From positions 1 to 43,860 of the forward strand of contig JBGUSK010000018.1 of assembly GCA_045132495.1 (NCBI GenBank): 43,860 bases of DNA, read 5' to 3'. A program made the position numbers and the translations under genes. Each line of letters begins with the position of its first letter. The first letter of the stretch is position 1. The DNA comes from UBA11524 sp045132495 (lineage in GTDB: Bacteria > Bacillota > Clostridia > Christensenellales > Aristaeellaceae). The notes below the pieces were generated by a model. It was not told where the DNA came from. It worked only from the letters and a program-made list of their open reading frames with translations, and did no database searches. Shown here one piece after another: positions 1 to 8,002 of this stretch.

Positions 1-1035
1 AAGATCTCCGGCCACTGGGATCACTACCTGGACGGCATGTTCGTCATGGGCGATCCCAACGACGAGACGAAGGAATGCTTCGCCCTGCGTCCCATGACCT
101 GCCCCTTCCAGTATCAGGTGTACCTGAACCGCGCCCGCTCCTACCGTGACCTGCCCATGCGTCTGGGCGAGACCTCCACGCTGTTCCGCAACGAGGACTC
201 CGGCGAAATGCACGGCCTGATCCGCGTGCGTCAGTTCACGATCTCCGAGGGTCATCTGGTGCTGCGTCCCGATCAGCTGGAGGAGGAATTCCGCGGCTGT
301 CTGGAGCTGGCCAAGCACATGCTGGGCACCGTCGGCATGCTGGAGAACTGCTCCTTCCGCTTCAGCCAGTGGGATCCTGCCCGCGCCGGCATCAAGTATG
401 AGGGTACGGCGGAGCAGTGGGAGGAAGCCCAGCGCGTGATGGGTGAGATCCTGGACAACCTGGGCGTTGAGTACGAGATCGGCATCGACGAGGCCGCCTT
501 CTACGGCCCCAAGCTGGACATCCAGTACAAGAACGTCTTCGGTAAGGAAGACACCATCGTCACCATCCAGATCGATATGCTCCTGGCCCAGAAGTTCGGC
601 ATGGAATACACCGACTCCGACGGCAAGAAGAAGACGCCTTACATCATCCACCGTACCAGCCTTGGCTGCTACGAGCGTACGCTGGCTTACCTGATCGAGC
701 GCTACGCCGGCGCGCTGCCTCTGTGGATGGCGCCCGAGCAGGTGCGTATCCTCACCATCACCGAGCGCAGCGATGATTGGGCTTATGAGCTCAAGGCGAA
801 GCTGGAAGCCGAGGGCATGCGCGTGGAAGTCGATACCCGTAATGAGAAGATCGGCTTCAAGATCCGCGAGGCCCAGATGGAGAAGGTGCCCTACATGATC
901 GTCCTGGGAGACAAGGAAGTCGAGGACAAGGTGGTTGCCCTGCGCGACCGCAAGGGCGGCAACTTCGGCGTGATGAGCGTGGAAGACATGATCGCCAAGC
1001 TCCAGCAGGAGATCGCAGACAAGGTGCATGACTAA
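1..1035 (+). CDS. thrS: Threonyl-tRNA synthetase, C-terminal part (5' end outside window)
   Basis: This is the end of threonyl-tRNA synthetase, which charges tRNA-Thr with threonine in the cytoplasm. The frame is open from base 1, where it reads KISGHWDHY, the class II catalytic-core entry motif of ThrS. Motif 2 appears as RNEDSGEMHGLIRVRQF. Motif 3 follows around HRTSLGCYERTLAYLIERYAG, and the remaining C-terminal part is the anticodon-binding domain, starting near APEQVRI. The TGS and editing domains of the roughly 640-residue enzyme must lie upstream of the window. The motif 3 region reads HRTSLGCYER rather than the HRAILGSLER of E. coli, so this is a divergent ThrS form. A strong intrinsic terminator follows directly. 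Confidence 0.96.
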   Translation, partial: KISGHWDHYLDGMFVMGDPNDETKECFALRPMTCPFQYQVYLNRARSYRDLPMRLGETSTLFRNEDSGEMHGLIRVRQFTISEGHLVLRPDQLEEEFRGCLELAKHMLGTVGMLENCSFRFSQWDPARAGIKYEGTAEQWEEAQRVMGEILDNLGVEYEIGIDEAAFYGPKLDIQYKNVFGKEDTIVTIQIDMLLAQKFGMEYTDSDGKKKTPYIIHRTSLGCYERTLAYLIERYAGALPLWMAPEQVRILTITERSDDWAYELKAKLEAEGMRVEVDTRNEKIGFKIREAQMEKVPYMIVLGDKEVEDKVVALRDRKGGNFGVMSVEDMIAKLQQEIADKVHD

Positions 1036-1048
1036 TTGAATCATCCCG

Positions 1049-1078
1049 GCGCGGAGTGTAATATCTCCGCGCTTTTTT
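1049..1078 (+). terminator. Intrinsic terminator after thrS
   Basis: The arms GCGCGGAG and CTCCGCGC form a perfect 8-bp stem around an 8-nt loop and are followed by six T residues. It ends the thrS transcript. Confidence 0.9.
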
Positions 1079-1114
1079 CGTGCAGCAAATCCGGTAAAAC
1101 GCGGATGTTCCCCC

Positions 1115-1143
1115 TTGCTTTCGCATTCCGATGGAGGTATAAT
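1115..1143 (+). promoter_or_regulatory. SigA-type promoter of the DUF2461-phosphohexomutase operon
   Basis: TTGCTT (1115-1120) and a perfect TATAAT (1138-1143) are separated by 17 bp. The promoter lies about 50 bp upstream of the ATG at 1196. Confidence 0.75.
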
Positions 1144-1195
1144 ATATATTGAGATCATAGTGGGGCGAGTCTGCCCTGCAAAAGCGAGGTGCGTT

Positions 1196-1891
1196 ATGTT
1201 CACCGGTTTTCCGGAAGAGACGATGCAATTTTTCCTCGATATCCGTTTTCACAACGACAAGGCATATTTTGCCGAACACAAGGCGCGTTATGAAAAGGAC
1301 GTGAAAGCCGTTTTTCATGCCTTCATCGAAGAGCTCACGCCTGCCATGCAGCAGATCGACCCGCTGATGGAGATCCGCCCCTATAAGTGCCTGGCGCGTA
1401 TCCACCGGGACACGAGGTTCTCCAAGGATAAGTCGCCTTTCCGTGACCACCTGTGGCTGTGCTTCCGTCGGGCTGCAGAGCCGAGGGAGGGAAGCGTGAA
1501 CTTCTTCTTCGAGCTGGGCCCGACCACCCTGGGATGGGGCATGGGCACCTGGGGCGAGAATCGTCCGATGATGGACGCCTTCCGCCGCCAGATGGCTGCA
1601 AACCCCAAGAAGTTCGCGAAGGTCATCGACGGCTGCCGCCTGACGGAGAACGATTTCACCGTCTGGAATCAGACCTGGAAGCGCATGGAGGTTCCTCCCG
1701 AGGTGCCTTTGGGCATGAAGGGCTGGTACTGCTCCCGTGAAGTATATGTCGGAAAGGCGCACCCCGATATGAACAAGATCGGCACAAGGGAGATCCTGGA
1801 TATCGTCCGAGAAGACTTCAAAACCCTCGCGCCGCTGTACCACCTGCTTCGCGGGGCCTATGAGGAAGCGGCCAACGATCAGAGTCTGTAA
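1196..1891 (+). CDS. DUF2461 family protein (TIGR02453-like)
   Basis: This 231-residue cytoplasmic protein belongs to the DUF2461 family, whose biochemical role is not established. Family features visible here are the N-terminal FTGFPEETMQFFLDIRFHNDKAYF segment (a broken quotation of it: FTGFPEETMQ, then FHNDKAYF), the central ARIHRDTRFSKDKSPFRDH motif and a GWGMGTW stretch. The ATG at 1196 was chosen because it follows the GAGGTG ribosome binding site and lies downstream of a good promoter; in-frame codons further upstream would lie inside that promoter. It is 36 bp upstream of the phosphohexomutase gene with no terminator between, so the two are probably co-transcribed. Family assignment is firm; function is unknown. 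Confidence 0.85.
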   Translation: MFTGFPEETMQFFLDIRFHNDKAYFAEHKARYEKDVKAVFHAFIEELTPAMQQIDPLMEIRPYKCLARIHRDTRFSKDKSPFRDHLWLCFRRAAEPREGSVNFFFELGPTTLGWGMGTWGENRPMMDAFRRQMAANPKKFAKVIDGCRLTENDFTVWNQTWKRMEVPPEVPLGMKGWYCSREVYVGKAHPDMNKIGTREILDIVREDFKTLAPLYHLLRGAYEEAANDQSL

Positions 1892-1927
1892 CTGTTTGCG
1901 TGTTTGATAGATTGGGAGGTTCTGTTT

Positions 1928-3457
1928 ATGGATTGGATGAAACTCAAGAGCGGTTCCGACGTGCGCGGCACGGCTGTGGGCGAGAATGCAACGCTGACGC
2001 CCCATGTGGCGATGTGTCTGGGCATGGCCTTTGCCCGTTTTGTGGCGGAAAAGAAGAAGAAGCCCATCGCCCAGGTGACCATCGCGTTGGGCCGTGACAG
2101 CCGTATTTCCGGTCCGGCGCTGCTGCAGGCGGCTGCTGAGGGCGTCGCCAAGGCCGGTGCGAACGCCATGTCCTTCGGCATGTGCTCCACACCGGCAATG
2201 TATATGTCCATCATCACCCCTGGTTTCCAGCCGGACGCCTCCGTGATGATCACTGCCAGCCATCACCCCTATGACAAGAACGGCCTGAAGTTCTTTGTGG
2301 AAGAAGGCGGTCTGGATGGTAAGCAGGTGGCACAGCTGATCGAAATGGCCTCTGCCTATGAGCCCGAGGAGATGGCCATGGCGGGCACCATCACGGAGAA
2401 GCCCTTCCTGCCCACCTACAAGGAGCTGCTGGCCAACCGCATCCGCAAGGGCCTGAATACCGACGTTCAGAAGCCCCTGCTGGGCCTGCATGTGGTCGTG
2501 GACGCCGGAAACGGCGCGGGCGGCTTCTACGCCGAGCTGATGGAGGAGCTGGGAGCCTGGATCGAGGGCAGCCAGTTCCTGGAGCCCGACGGCATGTTCC
2601 CCAACCACGTTCCGAACCCCGAGAATGCGCAGGCTATGGCCTCCATTTCCGAGGCGGTGAAGAAGGCCGGCGCTGACCTGGGCGTCATCTTCGATACTGA
2701 TTGTGACCGCGCGGCTGTCGTGGACGCTGACGGCAGCGAGATCAACCGCAACCGCCTGATTGCACTGATTTCCGCCATCCTGCTGGATGAGAAGCCCGGC
2801 CAGACCATCGTGACTGACTCCGTGACCTCCGCAGGTCTGAAGAAGTTCATCAACGACTGGGGCGGAGAGCATTACCGCTATAAGCGCGGCTACCGCAACG
2901 TCATCGACGAGGCCATTCGCCTGAATGCCGAGGGGATTTCCTGTCCTCTGGCCATCGAGACCAGCGGCCATGCGGCGCTGAAGGAGAACTACTTCCTGGA
3001 TGACGGCATGTACCTGGTGACCGTGCTGATCGTCCGCGCGATGAAGCTCAAGCAGGAGGGCAAGAACCTGGGCAGCCTGATCGCTGACCTGCAGGAGCCT
3101 GTGGAGAGCAGGGAAATCCGCCTGAACATCACTGCGGAGGACTTCCGTGAGGCGGGCAAGCTCGCCATTCAGAAGGTGCTGGACTACGCCAATGCTGCTG
3201 AATCCTGGCATATTGCGCCGGATAACCGCGAGGGCGTGCGTATCTCCTTCGACCTGGAGGATCCGCAGACGCAGACCGTCGGCTTGGACAACGGCTGGTT
3301 CCTGCTGCGGCTATCCGTGCATGACCCGGTGCTGCCGCTGAATGTGGAAAGCGACGTGCCCGGCGGCGTGAAGACCATGCTGACCGGCCTGTACAACGTC
3401 CTCAAGGACTGCGAGGGCATCAACTTCGAGCCCCTGACGAAGGCGATCGAGGCGTAA
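1928..3457 (+). CDS. Phosphomannomutase / phosphoglucomutase (alpha-D-phosphohexomutase family)
   Basis: This 509-residue enzyme belongs to the alpha-D-phosphohexomutase superfamily, which moves a phosphate between C1 and C6 of hexose phosphates to supply sugar nucleotides. All four signature loops are visible: the phosphoserine loop TASHHP with catalytic Ser111, the metal-binding loop DTDCDR at 256-261, the sugar-binding loop ETSGHAALKENYF, and the C-terminal phosphate-binding DNREGVRISF. The start is the ATG at 1928, preceded by GGGAGG. The family motifs do not by themselves separate mannose, glucose or glucosamine specificity; the closest resemblance is to PMM/PGM-type enzymes. It is probably co-transcribed with the DUF2461 gene. 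Confidence 0.9.
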   Translation: MDWMKLKSGSDVRGTAVGENATLTPHVAMCLGMAFARFVAEKKKKPIAQVTIALGRDSRISGPALLQAAAEGVAKAGANAMSFGMCSTPAMYMSIITPGFQPDASVMITASHHPYDKNGLKFFVEEGGLDGKQVAQLIEMASAYEPEEMAMAGTITEKPFLPTYKELLANRIRKGLNTDVQKPLLGLHVVVDAGNGAGGFYAELMEELGAWIEGSQFLEPDGMFPNHVPNPENAQAMASISEAVKKAGADLGVIFDTDCDRAAVVDADGSEINRNRLIALISAILLDEKPGQTIVTDSVTSAGLKKFINDWGGEHYRYKRGYRNVIDEAIRLNAEGISCPLAIETSGHAALKENYFLDDGMYLVTVLIVRAMKLKQEGKNLGSLIADLQEPVESREIRLNITAEDFREAGKLAIQKVLDYANAAESWHIAPDNREGVRISFDLEDPQTQTVGLDNGWFLLRLSVHDPVLPLNVESDVPGGVKTMLTGLYNVLKDCEGINFEPLTKAIEA

Positions 3458-3463
3458 TATTTC

Positions 3464-3496
3464 CGGGACGTGTCCGCAAAGTCACGTCCCGCTTTT
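3464..3496 (+). terminator. Probable intrinsic terminator
   Basis: CGGGACGTG and CACGTCCCG form a perfect 9-bp stem around a 10-nt loop, followed by CTTTTG. The T tract is short, so termination may be partial and allow read-through into the next gene 19 bp downstream. Confidence 0.65.
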
Positions 3497-3514
3497 GCTA
3501 TCAGGAGGAAAACC

Positions 3515-3847
3515 ATGAATATCAACGAGTACCAGACAGAAGCCATGAAGCTCCTTAATCCGGGCCTGAACGAGAATGAAGTGTTGGTGAACGCCCTGAT
3601 GGGGCTGTGCGGTGAGAGCGGCGAGGCAATCGACCTGCTCAAGAAGCACCTCTTCCAGGGGCATGACCTGAACCGCGCCAAGCTCATCAAGGAGTTGGGA
3701 GACGTGGCCTGGTATCTGGCGGAAGCCGCCACGGGCCTGGGCGTAACGCTGGAGAGCATTTGCCAGGGCAACCTGGACAAGCTGCACGCACGGTATCCCC
3801 AGGGGTTTGACACCCAGCGCAGCCAGCACCGGGAGAAAGAGCAGTGA
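3515..3847 (+). CDS. MazG-like nucleotide pyrophosphohydrolase
   Basis: A 110-residue all-alpha protein resembling single-domain MazG-type nucleoside triphosphate pyrophosphohydrolases, which hydrolyse (d)NTPs to monophosphates and often clean up non-canonical nucleotides. The metal-binding acidic pairs appear as GESGEA (E34, E37) and KELGDVAWYL (E60, D63), in the ExxE...ExxD arrangement of the family. The ATG at 3515 follows AGGAGG at 3503-3508. The substrate cannot be read from sequence. It precedes the ASCH-GNAT gene by 53 bp. Confidence 0.8.
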   Translation: MNINEYQTEAMKLLNPGLNENEVLVNALMGLCGESGEAIDLLKKHLFQGHDLNRAKLIKELGDVAWYLAEAATGLGVTLESICQGNLDKLHARYPQGFDTQRSQHREKEQ

Positions 3848-3849
3848 AG

Positions 3850-3873
3850 GACTTCAACAAGAGCGTTGAAGTC
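3850..3873 (+). other. Intercistronic hairpin
   Basis: GACTTCAAC and GTTGAAGTC form a perfect 9-bp stem with a 6-nt loop between the MazG-like and ASCH-GNAT genes. No T tract follows, so it is more likely an mRNA processing or stabilising hairpin than a terminator. Confidence 0.5.
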
Positions 3874-3900
3874 TATATCTGGCGAAAGGAGCTGTGAGCC

Positions 3901-4743
3901 ATGCACCACGAGATGTCTCTGCGGCCGGGGCCGTTCGGCATGATCGCCGATGGCCGCAAGCGCTACGAGCTGCGGCTTCTGGACGAAAAACGCCGCCTGA
4001 TTTCGGTAGGCGACACGATCACCTTCACCTGCACGGAGGACGAGCGGACGGTGCTTGTGCGGGTCATGTCTCTGCATTCCTTTGCAACATTCGCCGACTT
4101 GTATGCTGCGCTTCCGCTGACCCAATGCGGCTACACGGAGGAAAACGTCGTTTCTGCTGATCCGCGCGATATGGAAAAGTACTATCCAGCGGTAAAACAG
4201 GCGCAGTATGGCGTGCTGGGAATTGAAGTGGAGCGCATCCGGCTGCCGCTGTACAAATTGAATGGCGAACTCTCAGTGCGCGAGCTGACGGCAGCGGATA
4301 TCCCCGAAATGCTGCTGGTGGCACAGAGCAATCCGCTGTTCTATGAGTACATGCGGCCCGACCCGACGCCGGAAAACCTGGCGGCTGACCTGATTGCCCT
4401 TCCGCCCCGGCGGACGATGGCCGACAAGCATTTCTTTGGCTGGTTCAGCGGGGAGCGGCTGGTCGCGATGATGGATCTGATCAGTCATCATCCTAAGCCG
4501 GACATGGCCTTCATCGGGTGGTTCATCCTGGACAGTGCGCGGCAGGGGAGCGGCCTTGGCAGACGGCTGGTCAGTGATGTGCTGGCAATGCTGAAGGGTG
4601 AGGGCGTGACGGAAGTGCGGCTGGGGCGCATTGAGGGCAATCCGCAAAGCGAGCATTTCTGGCATCTTTGCGGCTTTGAAGAAAACGGCCTGGGTTATGA
4701 CACGGAGCACTATCACGTTGTTGTGATGGCAAAGGAGCTATAA
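3901..4743 (+). CDS. ASCH domain fused to GNAT N-acetyltransferase
   Basis: A 280-residue protein that appears to join two domains. Residues 1-112 look like an ASCH (PUA-like, RNA-binding) domain, with the pattern F-x-x-I-x-x-G-x-K-x-Y-E-x-R-L-x-D-x-K-R followed by GDTITF. Residues 123-280 are a GNAT acetyltransferase, with GWFILDSARQGSGLGRRL as the acetyl-CoA binding motif and HFWHLCGFEENG as the C-terminal GNAT signature. The two are linked by a short KLNGELSVREL segment. The start at 3901 has AAGGAG upstream. The acceptor substrate is unknown; the ASCH domain suggests an RNA- or nucleotide-linked role, but that is inference. It ends at a shared bidirectional terminator. Confidence 0.8.
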   Translation: MHHEMSLRPGPFGMIADGRKRYELRLLDEKRRLISVGDTITFTCTEDERTVLVRVMSLHSFATFADLYAALPLTQCGYTEENVVSADPRDMEKYYPAVKQAQYGVLGIEVERIRLPLYKLNGELSVRELTAADIPEMLLVAQSNPLFYEYMRPDPTPENLAADLIALPPRRTMADKHFFGWFSGERLVAMMDLISHHPKPDMAFIGWFILDSARQGSGLGRRLVSDVLAMLKGEGVTEVRLGRIEGNPQSEHFWHLCGFEENGLGYDTEHYHVVVMAKEL

Positions 4744-4746
4744 AGG

Positions 4747-4779
4747 AAAAGGGGCTGTCCTGTGCGGACAGCTCCTTTT
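4747..4779. terminator. Bidirectional terminator between convergent genes
   Basis: AAAAGGGGCTGTCC and GGACAGCTCCTTTT pair over 14 bp with one G-T wobble. There are T runs on both strands, and it serves the ASCH-GNAT gene (plus) and tmcAL (minus). Confidence 0.8.
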
Positions 4780-4785
4780 GTGTGC

Positions 4786-5967
4786 TTATGTGACGTTCAC
4801 GCCCTGGGTCAGCGCCAGTCCGGCAGGCAGACCCGCGCCCAGCGCCCAGATATCGTAGGCAAGCGTTTCGGCTGCAAACCAGGGCTTGCTGCGATCAAAG
4901 TCTGCTGCTTTGCCAATGATGGGAAGCGCAGCGCGCTCCTTGAAGTGGACAAACAGATCCCGCGATTCCTTGCGGAAGCCCAGCAGCCACGCGGCCTGAG
5001 GAAGCGCCTCGGAACGGAGGATATCGTCCGTCATGCCCAGCAGTGCGTGGGTTGCAAGGCGGGACAAGCGCGCATATGGGTATCGCCGCGTCTTGGCCGT
5101 CTGCAGCAGCTCCTCCCGCGAAAGGGCGGTTTGTGCGGCGGCGGCAAGGCGGTGTTCAACGCCCTCAGATACATCCGGCAGTGCCGCAAAATCAACGGGA
5201 GACATGGTGCGCAGCCTGTACAGCAACGCAGCATCGAGGGCCTCAGGACGATGGATGCGCCCCTGAGCCGCTGCCTCCTGCAGGATAGCGTAGGCTTCCT
5301 CCGGCATGGCGGACTTGACCTTGCTCCAGTCGCCCCGCAGGATCGCGCCGCGCAGTGCTGTAGCGGAGGGCAGCGTCTCCCCAAGATGGGAGGTGTGATA
5401 TCCGCCGATGCGCTGGACAGGTATGACTTCCATAGGGCTCCCAAGGCGCAGAAGGGCTCGCAGATAGCACACCGCAAGGGTGCTGTTGGGGGATTCCAGC
5501 AAAGCGCCGCAGCCGGGGAACGCTGCTTCCATCGCGGCTGAAATCGCTGCGGGATAGGGGATGCCCTCTGCCATGCGGGATTGTACGTCCGCAGAGAATG
5601 CAGCATCAGTCGTTTCAAGCACGCGGGCTGCCTGCTGAAGACGGGGGAGCTCATTGACTTCCGTACCAAAGGAAATCGCAGCGCAGCCAAGGCCCGCCAG
5701 AATGCTGACCCCACCAAGGGCGAAATGTTCTGCATCACGGACAGACCATGCGGCCGGCAGTGCAAACACAGCGTCCGCACCGGCAGAAAGCGCCATGCGG
5801 GCCCGCTCGGCAGGGGAGCAAATGGCTGCTTCGCCCCGCTGAGTGAACACGGAGGACATCACCACGACCACTGCGTCAGCCTTGGCCAGACGGCGGGCTT
5901 CCGCCAGATGATGGGCGTGACCCAGGTGGAAGGGGTTGTATTCGGCGATCACGCCAACCACGCGCAT
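4786..5967 (-). CDS. tmcAL: tRNA(Met) cytidine acetate ligase TmcAL
   Basis: A 393-residue protein of the YlbM/DUF795 family. In Bacillus subtilis, TmcAL activates acetate with ATP to form N4-acetylcytidine at the wobble position of elongator tRNA-Met. The N-terminus MRVVGVIAEYNPFHLGH carries the nucleotidyltransferase HxGH motif (H14 to H17), and the ESPNSTLAVCYL stretch is typical of the family. Length fits the usual 380-410 residues. The start at 5967 is supported by AAGGAGG upstream. It lies 33 bp downstream of the thioesterase gene and is probably in the same transcript. Confidence 0.93.
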   Translation of the reverse strand: MRVVGVIAEYNPFHLGHAHHLAEARRLAKADAVVVVMSSVFTQRGEAAICSPAERARMALSAGADAVFALPAAWSVRDAEHFALGGVSILAGLGCAAISFGTEVNELPRLQQAARVLETTDAAFSADVQSRMAEGIPYPAAISAAMEAAFPGCGALLESPNSTLAVCYLRALLRLGSPMEVIPVQRIGGYHTSHLGETLPSATALRGAILRGDWSKVKSAMPEEAYAILQEAAAQGRIHRPEALDAALLYRLRTMSPVDFAALPDVSEGVEHRLAAAAQTALSREELLQTAKTRRYPYARLSRLATHALLGMTDDILRSEALPQAAWLLGFRKESRDLFVHFKERAALPIIGKAADFDRSKPWFAAETLAYDIWALGAGLPAGLALTQGVNVT

Positions 5968-6000
5968 GACATAGGCCTCCTTCTGTGAATTGGGTGCGGT

Positions 6001-6729
6001 TTATTCAGTGAGCACGCCGCCCACGTCGAAGTGGCGCTTGTCGCCCTCAAAGCCGGAGAAGGAGAAACGATCTCCCTCTCGGCGGAGCGCCGTGCGCACT
6101 TCCTGGCCGGGCAGGATCTCCTGGTTGAAGTTGACCGCGAACTGCTTCATGGTAGCGCTGCGCATGGTATCAATGCCCAGCTCGTTGCAGCACCAGTCCA
6201 GATAGCGGGTATTGTTGACATGACCGTTCATGTCCAGATCGGTATAAACGGGGCTGCGGAAGGATTCCTGCTCCTCGCCGGGGATTTCCTCGACGGTGGC
6301 GGGCATGCCCATGGGAGCAGTCAGGTCGCTGTTGTCCGGCAGGAGGGGAGCAATTTCAGCGGCATTGGCCATCTTGCGGGTATGGATGTCCAGAACGACC
6401 CAAATGCTGCCTGCGCAGCCGATTTGATTTCCCTGCGCATCCCGGAAGACAAAGTAACGGGGGAAGAACACCCGCCGGTTGGGCATGGGGAAGGTTTCGA
6501 CCGTGATGGCCTCGCCGGAAACAGGATAGCGGTCCATGCGAACCTCTACACGGGTCAGCACCCAGGCCAGGTTCATCGGCAGAAGACGGGAGCGGCCTAC
6601 ATCCAACATTTCGGCATGCGCGCCGGCCATCTCCTGCATGATCTCCAGGATCGCACTGGGCTTGATGCGGGCAGAGACGTCCGCTTGGTAGGAAGCAATG
6701 CGGAATTCCTGCGTATACGTTTTGCACAT
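6001..6729 (-). CDS. Acyl-ACP thioesterase (FatA/FatB family)
   Basis: A 242-residue double hot-dog acyl-ACP thioesterase, which releases free fatty acids from acyl carrier protein. The characteristic motif TDLDMNGHVNNTRYLDW is present around residues 165-181, with the conserved Asn/His catalytic positions. The N-terminal hot-dog includes KPSAILEIMQEMAGAH. Size matches bacterial members of PF01643. The ATG at 6729 lies downstream of a good sigma-A type promoter (6766-6794). In Clostridia such enzymes may adjust membrane lipids or fatty acid release; that is inference. Confidence 0.9.
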   Translation of the reverse strand: MCKTYTQEFRIASYQADVSARIKPSAILEIMQEMAGAHAEMLDVGRSRLLPMNLAWVLTRVEVRMDRYPVSGEAITVETFPMPNRRVFFPRYFVFRDAQGNQIGCAGSIWVVLDIHTRKMANAAEIAPLLPDNSDLTAPMGMPATVEEIPGEEQESFRSPVYTDLDMNGHVNNTRYLDWCCNELGIDTMRSATMKQFAVNFNQEILPGQEVRTALRREGDRFSFSGFEGDKRHFDVGGVLTE

Positions 6730-6765
6730 GTGATGACCACCTTACAATTAGAATCAAATCAACTT

Positions 6766-6794
6766 ATTATACCGCAACAATGCGTTTGATGCAA
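6766..6794 (-). promoter_or_regulatory. SigA-type promoter of thioesterase-tmcAL operon
   Basis: Read on the minus strand, TTGCAT (6794-6789) and TATAAT (6771-6766) are separated by 17 bp, about 37 bp upstream of the ATG. Confidence 0.7.
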
Positions 6795-6843
6795 TCATGC
6801 GCGAAAAATTCGGATCGGCATGTTCGAAGCGACATGCGCATAG

Positions 6844-6870
6844 AAAAAAGCGGACGCAAAAAACGTCCGC
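6844..6870 (-). terminator. Intrinsic terminator of the AbrB-type gene
   Basis: On the minus strand GCGGACG and CGTCCGC form a 7-bp stem followed by six T residues, 22 bp after the stop codon. Confidence 0.85.
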
Positions 6871-6891
6871 CCAAATAAACGTGGGGAAGAA

Positions 6892-7146
6892 TCAATCCTT
6901 GTTTTCGGCCAGTTCCGCTTTGCAGGCCTTACAGACCAGCTTGCCCTTGTAGGGGCTTACGTCACGGGCGTCGCCGCAGAAGATGCAGGCGGGGTGATAT
7001 TTCTTGAGGATGATGCGATCGTCTTCCACGAAGATCTCCACCATATCCTTTACGCCGATATCCATCGTTCTGCGCAGCTCAATGGGGAGCACAATGCGGC
7101 CGAGGGTATCGAGCTGTCGAACAACGCCGGTAGATTTCATTGCCAT
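6892..7146 (-). CDS. AbrB/SpoVT-type transcriptional regulator with C-terminal zinc-finger
   Basis: An 84-residue transition-state type regulator. Residues 1-50 form the swapped-hairpin AbrB DNA-binding domain (STGVVRQLDTLGRIVLPIELRR). The C-terminal tail adds two CxxC pairs (C54, C57, C72, C75), which look like a small zinc ribbon. The ATG at 7146 was chosen because AGGAGG lies 5 nt upstream; the frame stays open further upstream but without a better ribosome binding site. It is divergent from spmA, and its promoter sits in the shared intergenic region. In Bacillus the family controls the shift from growth to sporulation. Confidence 0.88.
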   Translation of the reverse strand: MAMKSTGVVRQLDTLGRIVLPIELRRTMDIGVKDMVEIFVEDDRIILKKYHPACIFCGDARDVSPYKGKLVCKACKAELAENKD

Positions 7147-7219
7147 ATAAGCCTCCTGATGATTCGCTGAAACAGCAGCTTGGAGTGAAGGCCTGCCAAA
7201 GCAAACCATCACTGCCACT

Positions 7220-7248
7220 ATTCTACCTGATTCGCCATAACTTGTCAA
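7220..7248 (-). promoter_or_regulatory. Strong SigA-type promoter of the AbrB-type regulator
   Basis: On the minus strand, a perfect TTGACA (7248-7243) and TAGAAT (7225-7220) are spaced 17 bp apart. The 5' untranslated region is about 65-70 nt. Confidence 0.8.
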
Positions 7249-7360
7249 GGAAAATATTATGATTTGATACATGTATTTTTCTTGAAAGCATAACGAATGG
7301 AAGCGGTTAAATCACATTTCGAAAAAGGTGTGGGGATGATGTGATGAAGAGGTGAAGAAG

Positions 7361-8002
7361 ATGGGGAAAATATGGACTGTTCTGATCCTTGCATCGACTG
7401 CAATGGCCCTGGTGACAGGCCAGGGCGGGCTTGCTTCCAGTGCATTGCTGGCAAGCGGCGAGCAGGCGGTAAAGCTGATTATGACCTTGCTTGCAACGAT
7501 GACGCTGTGGAGTGGACTGATGGAAATACTATGTGAAACGGGGGATGTGGGGAGACTGAGCTGTGTTTTCCGCAAGGTGCTTAAACCGCTATTCCCGAAT
7601 TTGGCAGATGATGCTGCGTGGGATGCCATGTCCATGAACCTGTCCGCCAATTTGCTCGGGCTGGGAAACGCGGCAACACCTGCGGGCATTGAGGCGGCAA
7701 AGCGTCTCGCAGCATTGGGGGAACCCGGCATGAAGGCATTGGCGATGCTGCTGACGCTGGACAATGCCAGCCTGCAGCTGATCCCAACGACTGTGATAAC
7801 GCTCAGGCAGGCGGCGGGGGCATATGATCCGGCGGACGTGTGGGGAATGACGCTGATTGTCAGCGGCGTATCGACGGTGATCGCCGCGTTGCTGATGAAG
7901 ATCGCTTCTTCTGGAGGGAATGGGCATGAACGGATTGACAGGTGCGGCCATCGTAGGTCTTGTCGGGCTGATTGTGCTGCGGGGTTTGCTGACGGGCGCT
8001 GA
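7361..8002 (+). CDS. spmA: Spore maturation protein A
   Basis: A 213-residue membrane protein of the nucleoside-recognition (Gate) family. In Bacillus, SpmA works with SpmB in spore core dehydration and heat resistance. The signature MNLSANLLGLGNAATPAGIEA is present about a third of the way in (quoted in part: SANLLGLGNAATP), with IPTTVITLR later. Several hydrophobic segments are visible. The ATG at 7361 follows GAGGTG; a GTG at 7352 is an alternative. The C-terminal 26 residues are read through the start of spmB in another frame and look non-homologous, so the gene overlaps spmB by 77 nt. Confidence 0.9.
   Translation: MGKIWTVLILASTAMALVTGQGGLASSALLASGEQAVKLIMTLLATMTLWSGLMEILCETGDVGRLSCVFRKVLKPLFPNLADDAAWDAMSMNLSANLLGLGNAATPAGIEAAKRLAALGEPGMKALAMLLTLDNASLQLIPTTVITLRQAAGAYDPADVWGMTLIVSGVSTVIAALLMKIASSGGNGHERIDRCGHRRSCRADCAAGFADGR

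Noticed and set aside
857..3211. A 784-codon open frame on the minus strand opposite the DUF2461 and phosphohexomutase genes
   Set aside because: It is an antisense shadow of genes with strong codon bias. It has no family resemblance, runs across a promoter and a terminator, and the plus-strand genes are clear.
7297..7310. A cre-like sequence upstream of spmA
   Set aside because: It has two mismatches at conserved positions and no clear promoter nearby; likely chance.
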